Notes: generated by a model not told the origin, from the letters alone. 64,000 nt of DNA from Limnanthes douglasii subsp. nivea (GCA_036936605.1 JAUPFV010000002.1:195695273-195759272), one strand, 5' to 3'. Shown: positions 32,580 to 44,989, counted from the stretch's first letter. A program made the numbers and translations.

Positions 32580-33204
32580 CTTTTCTAAAAAAACATAATA
32601 ACAAAGGACTCGTGAAGTAGAGAAACTATTATTGCAAAAAAAAACTTACATTTGTTTTGGGTTCTATTTTTTATTCATGTCTTCTTTTCACCGTTATCGG
32701 TAGTAACATTTATTTCCATTAACTACCCTCATAATTCTATTTACATCGTAAAACCGGATTTTATGACTAATTTGTTAGTGGTTTGACTAATTCCGTTAAA
32801 GGGTTATTTTTCGAACTATGCTCGATTTGCTTTAACCGCGTGTTTGAGCGAGCGTAGTTCAATGACCTCCCTGTTCGGTTTCAGTTATGAAATAGTCAGA
32901 GCGCAATCTGTGTAGTTCCTTTCCGCTCGCTGAGACGCTTCAGCTCGACTTTCTCCTCGAGTCAGCCTTATTTTCTAGCTTCTTGAATTGTTGACATGCT
33001 CATCTGGTTCGACCATTTTCGACCTCTTTTATTGTAATTACCTTATCCTCGAGTTCTCGCTCTGCTCTTTATCAGACTCGGTTCCTTTGCCCTCTCTGTT
33101 ATGCGCTCGGATTACTGCCTCATTTGGGTTCGTCTTTCGTGCCTTAAGTATATTCATCTACTCGGATATCTTCACTTCTTCTCCCGGGGAATACCCCCTT
33201 ATCA
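32580..33204 (-). repeat. Gypsy-1 3' LTR
   Basis: Aligns along its whole length with 42250-42902, sharing for instance ACATTTGTTTTGGGTTCTAT, TAGTGGTTTGACTAATTCCG, TGACATGCTCAT and the end AATACCCCCTTA. On the minus strand the start reads TGATAAGGGGGTATTC. The right copy has TCATAAGG, one base different at the terminal dinucleotide. Confidence 0.92.
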
Positions 33205-33833
33205 GCGCACCCTCTAGTTTATGGATTTTGCTTTTGTAAAAGAGAAATCGATAAATTAAATTCAAAACATAAGAAGCAGATGAATCGGTGTCGTATGAAA
33301 TTTAAACTTAACTTCAAATGAACATAACATTAGTTACTTTTTCTTTGTTTGTCGTTTAAGCGACACGTGGATGGACTAGATCTACGCTTGGAGAGTGACG
33401 GTTCTGAAAAATAGCCGTTTTTAGAAAATGGCGCTTGGCATATGAGTTTTGCATAAACGTACATATTGTTGCTGACGATTTGCGTATCTCATCATACGTG
33501 GCTACTTGGTAGATTACTAACTTGTTCATACAATTAACAATAGTCTATCTTCCTTAGATCTTTTCTTCTTTTCAATTGATATTAGTTCAAGTCGTCTATT
33601 CCAGAGAAATTTTTGGCAATCTTCAAACTCCAACACAGGTACGAAATACTTTCTCATGTATACTTAGCGTTTAGTCTTGGGGAAACCCTCTGGGTATGGG
33701 ATATTTAATGGTCTGCTTACGACAATACCCAATCGACACTCGTATTCACTGGGTGTGAAACCAATCATTCGCCTTCTGCTATAATTTTTCTTATTATTCG
33801 TATTGGCTCATTGAAGTCCAACAAGTAGAAACA

Positions 33834-35960
33834 ATGGCACCGAAAAGGACGAATAAGAAAGTGGAGAAAACTCCAGTGTCCGAATTTGAAGACTCGATAT
33901 TTCTAGAAAATTTCTTTTCCCGGATATCCCATAAATACAGGTATTTGGATGATGACGAGTTACGTAGCTTTAGGGCAAGGTATGCAATACTTGAGGATGT
34001 TACAGTTAGGGTGCCATTGGTTGGTGATCATCCGTACCAAGCCCATGATCATGAAACCTGCATGTTCACAACTATCTTTGATTGAAGTTTCGTACACTTT
34101 TACCCATGCTAATTCAAGATTCCTTTAGCGTAATAGGTATATGCCCGACGTAATTGGCTGCTAATGGGTGGACAATGCTCTTTAGTATAGTGTTGAGCTT
34201 ACATCTGCTAGGGATTAATATTTTTCTAACATATTTTCTATTAGCCATTGACGTAGCCAAGCTTGCAAAATCTTGTTTCTTTTATACCCAGCTAACTGGG
34301 ATAAAAGAGATTGTCGAGCTCCATTCATCAAACAAAAACTAGAAGCATTCATTTGTGTTTTTGTCAGGCAACTGGGAACATGAGAAACCCATATTGAATC
34401 TCCAATTAGAGATAATGTGGAAAGTAAACTGTAAACGTCAGTAGCGTAAAATCTATGATAATGGGGTGTTGGCTATTCAAGGAGTTGGTTGGTGCTTAAT
34501 GTTATCCCTCTCGCAACAAAGAAATTGCAGTTTGTAGATGAGGAAAGTGTAAGTTATAACGCAACGCAGCCAAAACCACTATATTCTCTTGTGCATCCAT
34601 CAACAAATCAAGAGCGGGGGAAAGGACCTGATGTGGTTGCTCTTGAGGAAGATAAAACAGGAAAACAAGTTAACTAGGTAAAGGATATCGATGATGAAAG
34701 AGGGTATCTAAAGAAAGTAATTCCTCAAGATATCGCACAGAGGATGAAAAACTTTGTGAAATCCACAACAATTCATATCTCGAACTCACTAGGGAATGAG
34801 GTCGGTACTTTTCCTACTTTCATTAACCCAGTTAGGTCCGAGCACGCACCGACCGAGAACAAAGGTATTGAGACCAGTTAAAGGAGTGTCCCCATGGATG
34901 AGCTACTGCCTACTAGGATTATTAGGCCTCGTCTATCGATGTTGATGTTTGAACAACTCAAACGTTTTCTTGAGTTGTCATATTATGAAGGGATGCCTAT
35001 GAGTGACATCCTGCAACGTCAGGTTGAACTCGACATCGAGGTAAAAATAGATCGCAGTTAAAATTGGATATACAAAACTTATTCTAAGACTAATCGTATG
35101 TACTTCGCAGATGCATCATAACTCGGTCATCCTGTTCTATCGACGGATGTCTGCTGCTGATTTAGAAGTGATGGAGAAGTAGAAGTCTGAACATATCCTG
35201 TTCGGTTCGGAAAAGTCTTCAACTGTATAGCTCGTACGATTTAAGCATTCTTATAGATCTGCCAAAGCATCAAAAGATAAGGCGATCGAGAAGCTGCAAC
35301 TGAAATAAAAACCCTAAGGGAGGCATTGTCTTCCAGCGAAAAAAATTACAAAAAGTTGTGTGCTGGTAACACTGCCTTGCTAGCCCAGAATAATACCCTG
35401 ATCGAAAGGAACGAGGAGCTCATCATACAGAGCTTGAATCTGCTAACATATAAAATGGCGCAAGCACAAAGAGTGGAAGATCAAGCCGAACGACTGGCTG
35501 GGATGATGTTAGAGAATAGTGATCTTAAGAGTAAAATGGAGAATGCAAGGAGCGAATTGGATGCCGAACAAGAACAGTAAAAATATATACTTAAACCCGC
35601 GTTGGATGAGAGGAAGACCGAAGTGATGGGTGTTGTCATGGACATGATAGCAAGGGAAAGAAACAAGATGCGACCAAGTTACGAGCTCTGAATCCTGGGA
35701 TGGAGTTGGGATCGATGAGTCATTTGGTAGAAATTCTCGTTCCTCCCACTACGTTCGAACCTCCGAATATCGACCCTACTCTTGTGGGAAGGAAAATTGG
35801 TGTTACTATAAAAAGGGAGAAAGGTATTGAAGCTCAACCAACTGACACGATTCTTGCCTCAACCGACCCGTCCAATCCAAAGGATATTGAAACTCAACCA
35901 ACCGATATGGTTCCTGCCTCGACCGACCCGACCAATCCTCCCCCTATTTCCAACTCTTGA
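33834..35960 (+). pseudogene. Antisense extra ORF of Gypsy-1 (PF04195-like domain plus coiled coil)
   Basis: Encoded opposite to the pol genes, between integrase and the 3' LTR. The first ATG (33834) opens MAPKRTNKKVEKTPVSEFED and runs to 34085. Then, frameshifted, comes a region at 34100-34340 (SFSVIGICPTQLAANGWTML, a stop read through, with a Phe-rich hydrophobic tail) matching the 'putative gypsy type transposon' domain PF04195 (FPlhpF...l..l.iaP.QL.PNaWr.l.g). FVFLSGNWEHEKP follows at about 34350-34390. A linker rich in charged residues comes next, then a coiled coil at 35326-35580 (ALLAQNNTLIERNEELI, MLENSDLKSKMENARSELDA) and a Pro/Thr-rich tail with two QPTD...ASTDP repeats (35840-35950). 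Known: Tat-lineage elements such as Grande and RIRE2 carry antisense extra ORFs of unknown function. This copy is broken by several stops. Confidence 0.7.
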
Positions 35961-36843
35961 AATATCTAACTTAGATTTAATGTTGAGATGAAAATTTGAA
36001 CCTACGGTCTTGAATGATAGTTTATTTTTATCTTTGGGCGCACTTTTGAACATGGTGGAAGTATAACATTGATATTAATATGTTTAAATTATATAGTTTG
36101 GAGTTGAAAATCAATCGGCGCCTATTTGGGTTATTATTACTATGTTGCTTTCTATAAGTCATTTGGAGATGTATTTATTACTTATTATAGTTATGCCGGC
36201 GAATCCTTACAAGATCGAGCTCAATAAGGCTCATTACGCAGCTTATAAAATAATCTAAACTTGTAGCTGAATCGCGGCGAGGTCTTAAGACCCTATTTCG
36301 TGGTCTGCAATAGACTTGGTTTGTAACTAGTTTGCGAATATACCTAGTACAAGGTATGACGCTCAATAAGAGCATTACGTAGCCCGTAGGTGTGGCCAGT
36401 TAGCGCGGTTGTATTTATAGACGCTTAATTTGGACTCAATGTGGTCCTTTGCGTAGCCCGTAGGTTTGGTCATTGACCCGTCCTCTATTTGTAAGGATTG
36501 AGAAGATGTAATAAACACATTGAGTGACGAAAGCATAAAATATATTAATAAGGAGGATAATAGTTCAGATTCCTCATTAGAAAACCTCCCGCGCCATTAG
36601 GGGAAAAAAGAGCACATCCTCAGAATTATAAAGATTGGCAATACAATTTTAGATGATTTACATTCCACGTGTGCTTCCGAGCGTAACTCTTGGTATCTAC
36701 TAGGCTATAAGCTCCACTGTGTCATGTAGAGATAACGGTGTATGGCTCATCCTAATTGAAACCTAATTTACTGGCTGCTCGATCACCTGACCCTTGGAAC
36801 GTCGTTTTCATTACCAAGTAACCAATCTTGAAACTGCGTGGCG

Positions 36844-37563
36844 TTAGCAAGCATTAAATCTTCCCCTCATCAGACTCCAGCAGTGCTCTACCCGAATGCA
36901 TTTTTTGTAACATCGCTCTTCTATGAGGTCGATACTTTCCGCTCGATTAACCAAATTGGTTGCTTCTTCGTAATTCTTGATTCGATAGCTCGGTATGATG
37001 ATCTTTTTGGTTTCATTAAGCTTATTCTTGATCCCTTCCAAAATTGTTCTGTTCGTCACTTTAACTTGTCTATTGGCCTGAGGGTAGTACAACGTAAAGA
37101 AATACTGCTCAATCTCGTACCACTTACAGATTGTTATTACCACTGATTTCTAGAACCGATGGTTGTTATCTGTCATCAATACATGCAATATGCCATACCG
37201 CACAATAATCTGATTGTGAATGAAGTCACATACCTCTTGCGCTCGAGTCCGGAATAAAGCTTTGGCCTCGAACCATTTGGAGAAGTAGTCCACCGCAACA
37301 ATAAGGAACTTCATTTTTCTAGTAGCCATTGGTAGTATCCCGACGAGGTTGGTGCCCCATTTGTCAAAAGGGCATGGAATGGGGACACCCTGCACAGGCT
37401 CGCTTGGTAGATGTCTGGAATTAGCGGATTGCTGGCATTGATGACATTGGTGGACCAAAGTCTCTACATCGGCTGCTAACTCTGGCCTATAATATTCAGC
37501 TAACATAAATAGTCGAATTAGACTTTGATATCCATAGTGAGCCCCTGCTTCTCCAACGTGCAA
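36844..37563 (-). pseudogene. Gypsy-1 integrase
   Basis: The open stretch 37563-37150 begins with the zinc-binding region (AEYYRPELAADVETLVHQCH and CQQ; HHCC type), then the catalytic core: a TNLVGILPM stretch where the family has MDfvGPlp, VDYFSKWFEAKAL, and MTDNNHRF for TDNGxQF. Read in an adjacent frame (37143-36844) the core continues YYPQANRQVKVTNRTILEGI. Family members have NGQ(A/V)E at this point; here Glu is replaced by Lys, so the DDE triad is broken. A frameshift lies near 37147. Confidence 0.88.
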
Positions 37564-38020
37564 GTTGTGCAGAACTGAGCTCGCTTCAGCTCGGTCGAGG
37601 CATCAGAGTAGCGGACGTGTGGCACTCTTTATGTATAAGATATTATCTAGCACGCAGTATTTCACTGACTTTTGCTGTAAAGCTCGGGCATCGCTCTTGT
37701 TAACCAGAAGCATAACTGAGTTCAAGTATTGCAAGTAAGGCTGTCGCCAGTCGTTGGTGCTATCAATTATATGGATGATTTCCTCTTGGTGACGAGTTCT
37801 GTCGCTGGTAATTGCTTAAAGAGGACTCAGGGATTCTCTCCCAAATTTGCGGTCTTTGCTAGTAGGTCCGCTGTCGAATTCTCTAACCGGGGACCTGCTC
37901 ATATGATACTATGGTAAACTTGGACTCGTATTCCTTGAGTATGACCAGGTAGCTCCGAATTCCTTCCTTTTTCGCGTCATAAGTGCCAAGAGCTTGATTA
38001 AAAACTAGTTGTGAATCCGA

Positions 38021-38300
38021 TCAAATTCTCAAGACACGAGCCCCACATATCAGAGCCAACTTCAAACCACACAAGACTACCTCATACTCGGCAACGTTGT
38101 TTGTGAATGGGAAATTAAATCTCATAGCTTGCTTGATTTCTTCGCCAAAAGGTAAATGCAGCACTATCCAAGCGCCACCGACCGACGTGTTTGAGTCCTC
38201 GTTTGCTTCAACCATCTATTCAATGTGTCCATCATCGACAAGATGTTATTCTGTGGCAGGCCTATGTCTGGACGAGGAGAAGTCGACTAAAAATATGCTA
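38021..38300 (-). pseudogene. Gypsy-1 archaeal-type RNase H (aRNH) fragment
   Basis: The open stretch 38215-38021 reads GGAWIVLHLPFGEEIKQAMR, then FPFTNNVAEYEVVLCGLKLA, matching the second RNase H of Tat elements (GaGvvL.sP.G..l..alrf.F.aTNNeAEYEAllaGL.lA). The NNxAEYE Glu is kept. The first Asp (DGS) falls in a degraded frame upstream (NEDSNTSVGG). The remainder to the integrase is broken. Confidence 0.85.
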
Positions 38301-38372
38301 CGACCCGACCTTTTATGATAGTGCGAGGCTCAAACTGTAAGTCATATTCTCTGAACTCGATACTCAATTCAG

Positions 38373-38900
38373 TTAGGCAACCCGATGCATCAGGTTTCTG
38401 CAGCATAACTCGAATGGGAAAGGTTGTTCGTATACAGATTGTATGTCCTTGAAAGTAGGGGTGTATTTTTTAGCGGTCGTAACTAATCTTAACGCTAGTT
38501 TTTTGAGGTTTAAGTACCTTGTTTCAGTGTCGACTAGTATTTTGCTTGAATAATAGACGGGTCGTTGGATTCTGTTCGGTTCGTGTATTAAAACTGGACT
38601 AACCGAAAATGGAGGTACCGATAAATATAAAAATAGTTTCTCACCAACCACGAGTGCATATAAGATTTCGGGCGAGGTGAGGTAAAGCTTAAGCTCGCTA
38701 AATGTCTTGTCACATTCTTCCATCCAGTCTAACTTATTCACTCCTTTCAGGATCTCAAAAAGTGGGTGAAGTTTGTCTGAAGCTCGAGAAATGAAATGTG
38801 ACAGCGTGGCGAGACGCCCCATAAGACATTGTACTTCCTTAATAGTCTTTGGGCGCCATTTGGATAATTGCGTTTAGCTGGACGGGGTTGACCTCTATAC
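38373..38900 (-). pseudogene. Gypsy-1 RNase H domain (retroviral type)
   Basis: From 38822: RLATLSHFISRASDKLHPLF, EILKGVNKLDWMEECDKTFS and ELKLYLTSPEILYAL (the RT thumb/connection), then LFLYLSVPPFSVSPVLI, RPVYYSSKILVDTETRYLNL and KKLALRLVTTAKK. The usual DAS...GavL start is here SVPPFSVSPVL, so a catalytic Asp is missing. About 150 codons are open. Confidence 0.85.
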
Positions 38901-38964
38901 CCCTTTGACTAACCACATAGCTTAGGAATTTACCGCTTGTAATGCCAGATGAGCGCTTAATTGG

Positions 38965-39600
38965 TTATGCTTTGAATTTAAACGACGAAGTAAATAAAAA
39001 AAATGGTTGAAGCCCTTCAAGGTGTTGTTCTTCCGTGTGCGCTTTCACAATCATATCGTTAATATATGATTCAAAGAATTTTCCCAAATGATCTTCAAAG
39101 ATGTGGTTGATTAAGCGTTGATATGTGGATCCAACGTTCTTTAGGCCGAAAGGCATGACTGTATAGCAATATAAGCCTCGCTCAGTTCGGAAAACGGTGT
39201 GCTCTTAATTAGACGGATTAAGTCAGATTTTGTTATATCCCGAATACGCATGCATAAATGATAGGTACTTACATCCAGATGCATAATCTACTAGTTGATT
39301 AATGTGAGGCAGCAGAAAAGCGTCTTTAGAGCAGACTTGATTAAGGTCGGTAAAGTCTACGCACATTCACCGCTATCCTCCCTTCTTTTTAACTAACACT
39401 GGGTTGGCAACCCAAACTGGATACTTTTCTCTACTGATGTGCCCTAAACAAGATAATTTTGCCACTTCCTCCAGTATAGCTTGTTGTTTCTCCATCAAGA
39501 AAGATCGTCTCTTCTGATGTACCGGTTTTGCGCAAGGATCCATCACCAATTCCGGATGGGTTGATACCTGAGACATCACTTGCCTCCCATGCAAATATAT
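38965..39600 (-). pseudogene. Gypsy-1 reverse transcriptase
   Basis: From 39594: a region ending in AILEEVAKLSCLGHISREKY and WVANPVLVKKKGG, the RT N-terminus (eEv.KLl.aGfIrev.YPeWlaNpVlVkKk.G). From 39156: MPFGLKNVGSTYQRLINHIF and FESYINDMIVKAHTEEQHLE. The catalytic box is YIND instead of YVDD, so the second Asp pair is lost. The segment between, with QIDALVD-like sequence, is frameshifted (39180-39360). Confidence 0.88.
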
Positions 39601-39868
39601 CCAAATTCTTGGCTAATAACGCAGTCAAAGATTTCTTGAAAGCTAGCGATAATATACCACCCATCCGTACCACACGACGCTCTTCTATTTCTTTCTCCGT
39701 CGCGTCTTGAGTATTATTGTCTGACTGTTCTTCCTCTCGTGGGTCGTCGACCCGGTTAGGCAAAGGGCGGAGGGGGGAGGGGGTGTTAAGGATTCCCTCC
39801 CCGTGAACCTCCTCACTGCCTAAATGCTATCTGAGGGGCTCGCATGGGTCGGTGGTTATTGCATAGCA

Positions 39869-40330
39869 TTATCTCGCCGTACGCTGGCTCCCTCGAATTA
39901 TATCAACCGTGTTTCCAACCAGATACTTCAAACATTGTCTAAACGTACATGGAGTTTCCTCCATTCTGTGCAGCCAAGAATGACCGATTATTGCATGATA
40001 TAGGCTTGGCGCATCAAAGATTATAAATAACGTTTTGAGCTCTCTTTTAGTCACTTCATGCCCAAACTTTGACCATCAACTATACTTCTATATGCATTGA
40101 TAAGTTTTTCCTTCATAACCGACCAAGGTTTGTTGCGTGGGTTTATAAGGGTGGAACGTTCACCATGCGGTCAAAACTGTCTTTGAATATATTATTAGCC
40201 GAGCTGCCTCCATCTACCAACACACGAGTTACCATGACACATCCAATATCCATATGTATAGTCAGTGCATCTTCATAGTGCATCTTCATAGGATGTACTG
40301 ACGCCTCTGAGATTGTCGTCTTTGAATTTA
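39869..40330 (-). pseudogene. Gypsy-1 aspartic protease region
   Basis: 40054-39869 reads FIIFDAPSLYHAIIGHSWLH and RQCLKYLVGN, matching the end of the Tat protease (F.VvdapsaYNaIlGRp.Lh...av.St.Hq.lKFpt). Upstream (40240-40150) the sequence around SSANILF-like codons is the expected DTGSSA(D/N)iLf site but is frameshifted, so the catalytic Asp cannot be confirmed. Confidence 0.75.
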
Positions 40331-40355
40331 AGTTCTACCACTGGGTCTCGATAAT

Positions 40356-41610
40356 TTATGTATGGTGTTGCATCGATTTCGTATACATCAAGCTCGGTTC
40401 GCGATCTCTTGCCGGAATTAGTTCATTGTAAAGCTGTTGGGTTTCCTCAGTGATGGTGAAAAAGGATGGGGTAATGTCTTGGCCGGAGATAGTGTTGTTG
40501 GCGACCTCTAATTTATTGCCGTTGAATGGTTTAGGCGATGATGTATTAGCTCCATCTGTAATAGTAGAATGTCCCCCTGCAATGGTGATGAGCCATTGTT
40601 TTTTGCTCGTGTCGACTTCCCCATCATTTCTTGGCTTGTCCTCGACAGTTGGACGAGCATTATCACTGTGTTTAGGCTGTGAACGTTGATCATGCCGCTT
40701 GATAAACTGTACCAGCTTGCCATTGTCTATTAGTCGCTGGATCTCTTCCAAAAGATGCCAACACTCGTCAGTAAGATGCTCATGGTTGTTGTGGTAAGAA
40801 CAAAAATACCAGTTAGATTGCTTGAAACAAGGAGCACTCATCTCGCGTGGTGTTTGATACGTTTTTGGCCATTCGTCCGATCATACACGATAGATATGGC
40901 CTCGGTGAGCGGTGTAAATCGTCTGGACATATTTTTGAAATACTAAGGTCGTCGGCTGGTGTCCCGCCGAGGTCGATCCTCAACTCTTTCTCGCTCAAGT
41001 GCTCCATTTTTTGAGTTTGATACGTGTCGGTCCGCCGAATCTCCCATCCACCCTAATGAAAGTGTTTGCTCGGGCGAGAAGATCTCCCATCTTCTCCGTT
41101 GGATACTAGATCAGGTCAACTTAAAGGTCCCCCCTCCGTTGGAAACTAGATCAGGTCAACTAGACCATCACCATGTTCTCATCTAGGCCTGGAAGGGCAT
41201 TCATAGCATGAACACAACATCGAACATAACTTTAAAGGAACTTATGTCACCTCTGGTAGAGATCCATGATCGAGTCTCGTTCAAGTTTTAATTCCTTGTT
41301 GTCGATGAACCTTTCCATGAACGCTTTACATAGACTACAAAAGTTGTGGATGGATCCCTTGGGCAAGATGCTGAACCAATCCATCACGTTACCTTGAGGG
41401 TCATTGATAGGGCCCTGCATAGCATAGCGTCATCCAGGTTAAACGCCATCATCATATTAAGAAATTGCTCTAGGTATCTTTCTTGATCACCCGATTCGTC
41501 GTAAGCCTCAATTCGAAAGGGATCAAATTTTCTTGGTAACTGGGCTTCAGGAATATTTTCCGAAAATGGGGACTCTTTACAGATGTATTTGGACATCCTA
41601 GGGCCCACCT
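40356..41610 (-). pseudogene. Gypsy-1 Gag
   Basis: From 41608: ESPFSENIPEAQLPRKFDPF, EAYDESGDQERYLEQFLNMM and LDDAMLCRALSMTLKV, the classical start of the Tat Gag core (.PF...I....lP..fk.P....YdGt.DP.dHl..f...m.....da.lCr.Fp.tLkG). The C-terminal part (40841-40356) contains WYFCSYHNNHEHLTDECWHL and EEIQRLIDNGKLVQF, the C-H-H-C zinc motif typical of this lineage. 41380-41020 is broken by stops. Confidence 0.88.
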
Positions 41611-42232
41611 GGTTTTAGTGAACGTCCTCTTCCTCTCGGACTCTTTTTAAAGTAGCGGGGCATGCTTCTTTCCTAGTCTCCTGCTCTTTAGATTATTTTT
41701 TTCCTCCACTTTCTCCTTCTCCCTCCTGCTTATTATCACACTTGGATGATCGATCCCCCCGGTTAGCTCAGCTAGCTTCCAAATCTTAATGTTGATTTAC
41801 TCGGCTCGTTCCTCTAACCTTCGCGGTGATCGCATGGAGAGCGTCGTTCATTCCTACTAAAGTGGCGTGCATGGCTTGTTCTTTGGTGTCCCGTTCGCAT
41901 GCCACTCTTAGTTGATCTTGTTGAAGTGGCGTGCATCAGCTCCTGGTGCATCCTGGACGTCGGGAGCATCTACAGACCTGTGGGGCAGGATATCAGCTCT
42001 GATCATAACAACTAGTGGTAATACTTGTGATGCTGGTTCCACCGCCCCAACGAAAGCTGCTATTACGAGCTCCTAGGTGGCGGCAGGGGCAGGGCACAGA
42101 TTGTCTTGCTTGAGCGATGAGTTCGCTACCAATCTTTGATTCCTTGCTGCTTCACATGACTGCGGGATCTATCTCTCGATTACTGAACTGGTTAATGCTA
42201 TGGTTAAAGTGACTTATAACTCTAATTCATTT

Positions 42233-42249
42233 CCCACAGATGGCACCAA
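42233..42249 (-). promoter_or_regulatory. Gypsy-1 primer-binding site
   Basis: TTGGTGCCATCTGTGGG on the minus strand, directly inside the right-hand (5') LTR. It resembles the TGGCGCCGTCTGTGGG-type primer sites common in this lineage. Confidence 0.7.
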
Positions 42250-42902
42250 CTTTTTTTAAGGGAGATAATAAAGGATTCACTAAGTAGAAAAACTATTATT
42301 ACCAGAAAAGAGAAGTTACATTTGTTTTGGGTTCTATCCCTTATTTATATCTTACTTTCTCCATTATGGGTGGTTACAATGACATTTATTTCCACTAAAT
42401 ACACCCAGAGCTCCATTTACATCATGAAACATGATTTTATGACTAATATGTTAGTGGTTTGACTAATTCCGTTGTAGTGGCATCAGGTGGTGGCCTTAAC
42501 CGTTTATCTTTTGGACTATACTCGACCTGCTTTAACCGCGTGCTTGACCGAGCGTAGTTCAATGACCTCTCTGTTTGGTTTCAATTGCGCACTAGTCCGA
42601 GCACGATCTGTGTAGTTCTTTTCCGCTCGCTCAAACACTGCAGCTCGACTTTCTCCTCGAGTCAGCCTTATTTCTTAGCTTCTTGAATTGTTGACATGCT
42701 CATTCGGTTTGACCATTGTCGACTTCCTTTATTGTAATTACCTTAGCCTCGAATTCTCGTTCTGCTCTTTATTAGGCTCGGTTCATTTACCCTCTCTATT
42801 ATGCGCTCGGATTACTATCTCATTTGGGTTCCTCTTTCATGATTTAAGTATATTCGTCTTCTCGGATATCTTCCTTTCTTCAACCCGAAGAATACCCCCT
42901 TA
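42250..42902 (-). repeat. Gypsy-1 5' LTR
   Basis: Partner of 32580-33204; about 80 percent identical by eye with small indels. Confidence 0.92.
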
Positions 42903-43042
42903 TGAGTCTTTTAGAGATATTTTCAAAACTAAACACCATATTTCCTTTTTCCTTTTTCCGTGTTTAATGTTTTCAAATCATCTTTTGTTGTCTGAATATA
43001 CCATGTCCGATCTGAGAAGTAAGAGTAATCTAAAAGTGCCAC

Positions 43043-43633
43043 TCTTGAAATAATTGTAAATCTCTTAATATATATTTGGTTATTATTATAAAATATCTTA
43101 ATTAATAAATAATCATAATAATTATATTATATATAATTAAATAAAAATTGGAGATGTAAGTGAATAAATGTTATTAAAGTATAAGTGTGGTAACCGGGTT
43201 GAAATTTGGACACGGTGACAGAATTCTTCAGAAGGATTGAATACGAATATTAATATTTAAGTATAAATTAATAATTCAAGAACAAAATTGATAAATCAAT
43301 TTAGTGATTGTGGTCTCCAATCCACAAAGCGGGTAAAATGATAGACTTAATACATTTAGAGTTTCTAATTGTATTTCTTTTATAAAAGAGACTAAGGTTA
43401 TAATATTCTTTTAATTTAAATCTATCAGGTTAGTAGTCTCTTTGTTGTATTTGAAGATCCATAGTCATCACGCTTCTAAAAAAGCTTAAATAAACAATGA
43501 ATCACTAACCATGGATTGTAGGAAAACTCGCAAGTTCTATATCTTATATCTAGTAGTTAATCACCAGATCTGATGGTTAATTATTCTGTGTATATGATAA
43601 ATTATACTGGAAAATTCAATATTAGTTCTATCA
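43043..43633 (+). repeat. Copia-2 5' LTR
   Basis: Begins TCTTGAAATAATTG (the other copy TGTTGGAATAATTA) and ends GTTCTATCA. Shares AATTATATTATATATAATTA, TTTAATTTAAATCT and ATGGATTGNAGG with the 3' copy. Confidence 0.88.
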
Positions 43634-43635
43634 AT

Positions 43636-43647
43636 TGGTATTAATAG
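43636..43647 (+). promoter_or_regulatory. Copia-2 primer-binding site (decayed)
   Basis: TGGTATTAATAG two bases after the LTR end; the first six bases match the tRNA-iMet primer site. Confidence 0.6.
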
Positions 43648-44980
43648 TAAAAAAAACCTCTTATGAATTATATGATATATAACATTTATATCTTTTATTA
43701 AATCAAGATCATGTTTTTATATACAAGTTCCATACTATTAAAGATTATTTGTTAATTGACTCGATATGGTATGTATATATAATTTATGTGACAAATTATG
43801 ATTAGATTGATTTGTTCATAAAAAATATGATTAAGCCATACCTATTGAGATTTTATGTTAATTGACTCGATATGGTATGTATATATAATTTATGTGACAA
43901 ATCATGATTAGATTGATTTGTTCATAAAAAACATGATTAAGTTTCTTATATTTTATGAATAAAGATATAAATTTGATCAGGTTTGGGATTTTATTATTAA
44001 ATAAAGGTTTGTTTGGTTGATGGAAATTATATTTCGAATTAAGAATCAACCAAACCCTGATTTAAAGGGACAAATCAGATTCACCTAGACAGCATCTCAT
44101 CGATGGTGTAACCCAAATTTTATTGATGGTCGAAGGTTGTCCGACGATGTTTAACGTGGCTAGCTAGTTGTTACCACTACTCATTATTGTCGTGATGACA
44201 ACAACAGATGATCGTTGGCTGGGTGACCCCCAACGAAAACATTAATACACTAGATTTTTTTCGTGAATATATATATATATATAGTTTATTTCGCATTATG
44301 AGTTTTTGGACATGCTATATTTTTTTTATATATTTACAGAATACATGTTTTATATCTTTGAATGATTATATGGATATGCATGATCAATATTTTAAATTTT
44401 GGTAGAGGAATCATGGAATCCTTTAATCGACCCTCTGGAAGATTAATTGTTCTCATGAAAATCTTATGATTTAAAAGGTTCAAGGAATTAACTTAACTCA
44501 AATACTTTCGGCCCTCTACGAGGTTAATATTTGGATTTAAGTTAATCATAAGCTACAGAAACTCTACTGAAAAATGATCATTGAGATTTTTTTTGATTTC
44601 AGTATGTGAAATCAGTTCACTGGAGGGTTTCAACGATACTTACGGAAATTAAATTAATAATTACATTTATTTAAATTTAAGTAGGTAAAATAAACCATCG
44701 GGAGGTTTTCACTGGTACTTCAGAAACATTAAGGTTATTTTAGTGTAAGTAGGTAAAATCAACCATCTGGAGGGTTTTACCAGTACTAGAGAGAGTTAAA
44801 ATAATGATTAATGATAATTTTCTTAAATTCATTAAATACGCCTTAGTGATTTGTCCTCTGGTATCCTATTATCATGGTATGTTATGTTTTATGTGTATAT
44901 TCCATGTTCAAGTACGTTAAGTTGTTATATGTCAAAAATACTTATGTGATATGTGTGTGTATATATATGTGTGTTCTAGT
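43648..44980 (+). other. Copia-2 leader with internal repeats
   Basis: Untranslated leader of 1.3 kb. An 85-bp segment is duplicated in tandem (43751-43835 and 43857-43941; AATTGACTCGATATGGTATG start, two mismatches seen). Further on, a phrase like GTAGGTAAAATCAACCATC, then TGGAGGGTTTTACC, recurs about three times at 44604-44795. A (TA)n tract lies at 44268-44284. No protein. Confidence 0.65.
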
Positions 44981-44989
44981 TAATGTTAG

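Larger units (their letters stand above)
32580..42902 (-). mobile_element. Ty3/gypsy retrotransposon, Tat lineage (Gypsy-1)
   Basis: Both LTRs are present (about 32580-33204 and 42250-42902). A primer-binding site lies next to the right one. Gag, protease, RT, RNase H, a second (archaeal-type) RNase H and integrase run in that order on the minus strand. The second RNase H places it in the Tat lineage. Between integrase and the 3' LTR is 3.6 kb with an extra ORF on the opposite strand. All pol frames are broken. The LTRs are clearly diverged, so the insertion is old. No target duplication was recognised. Confidence 0.92.
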
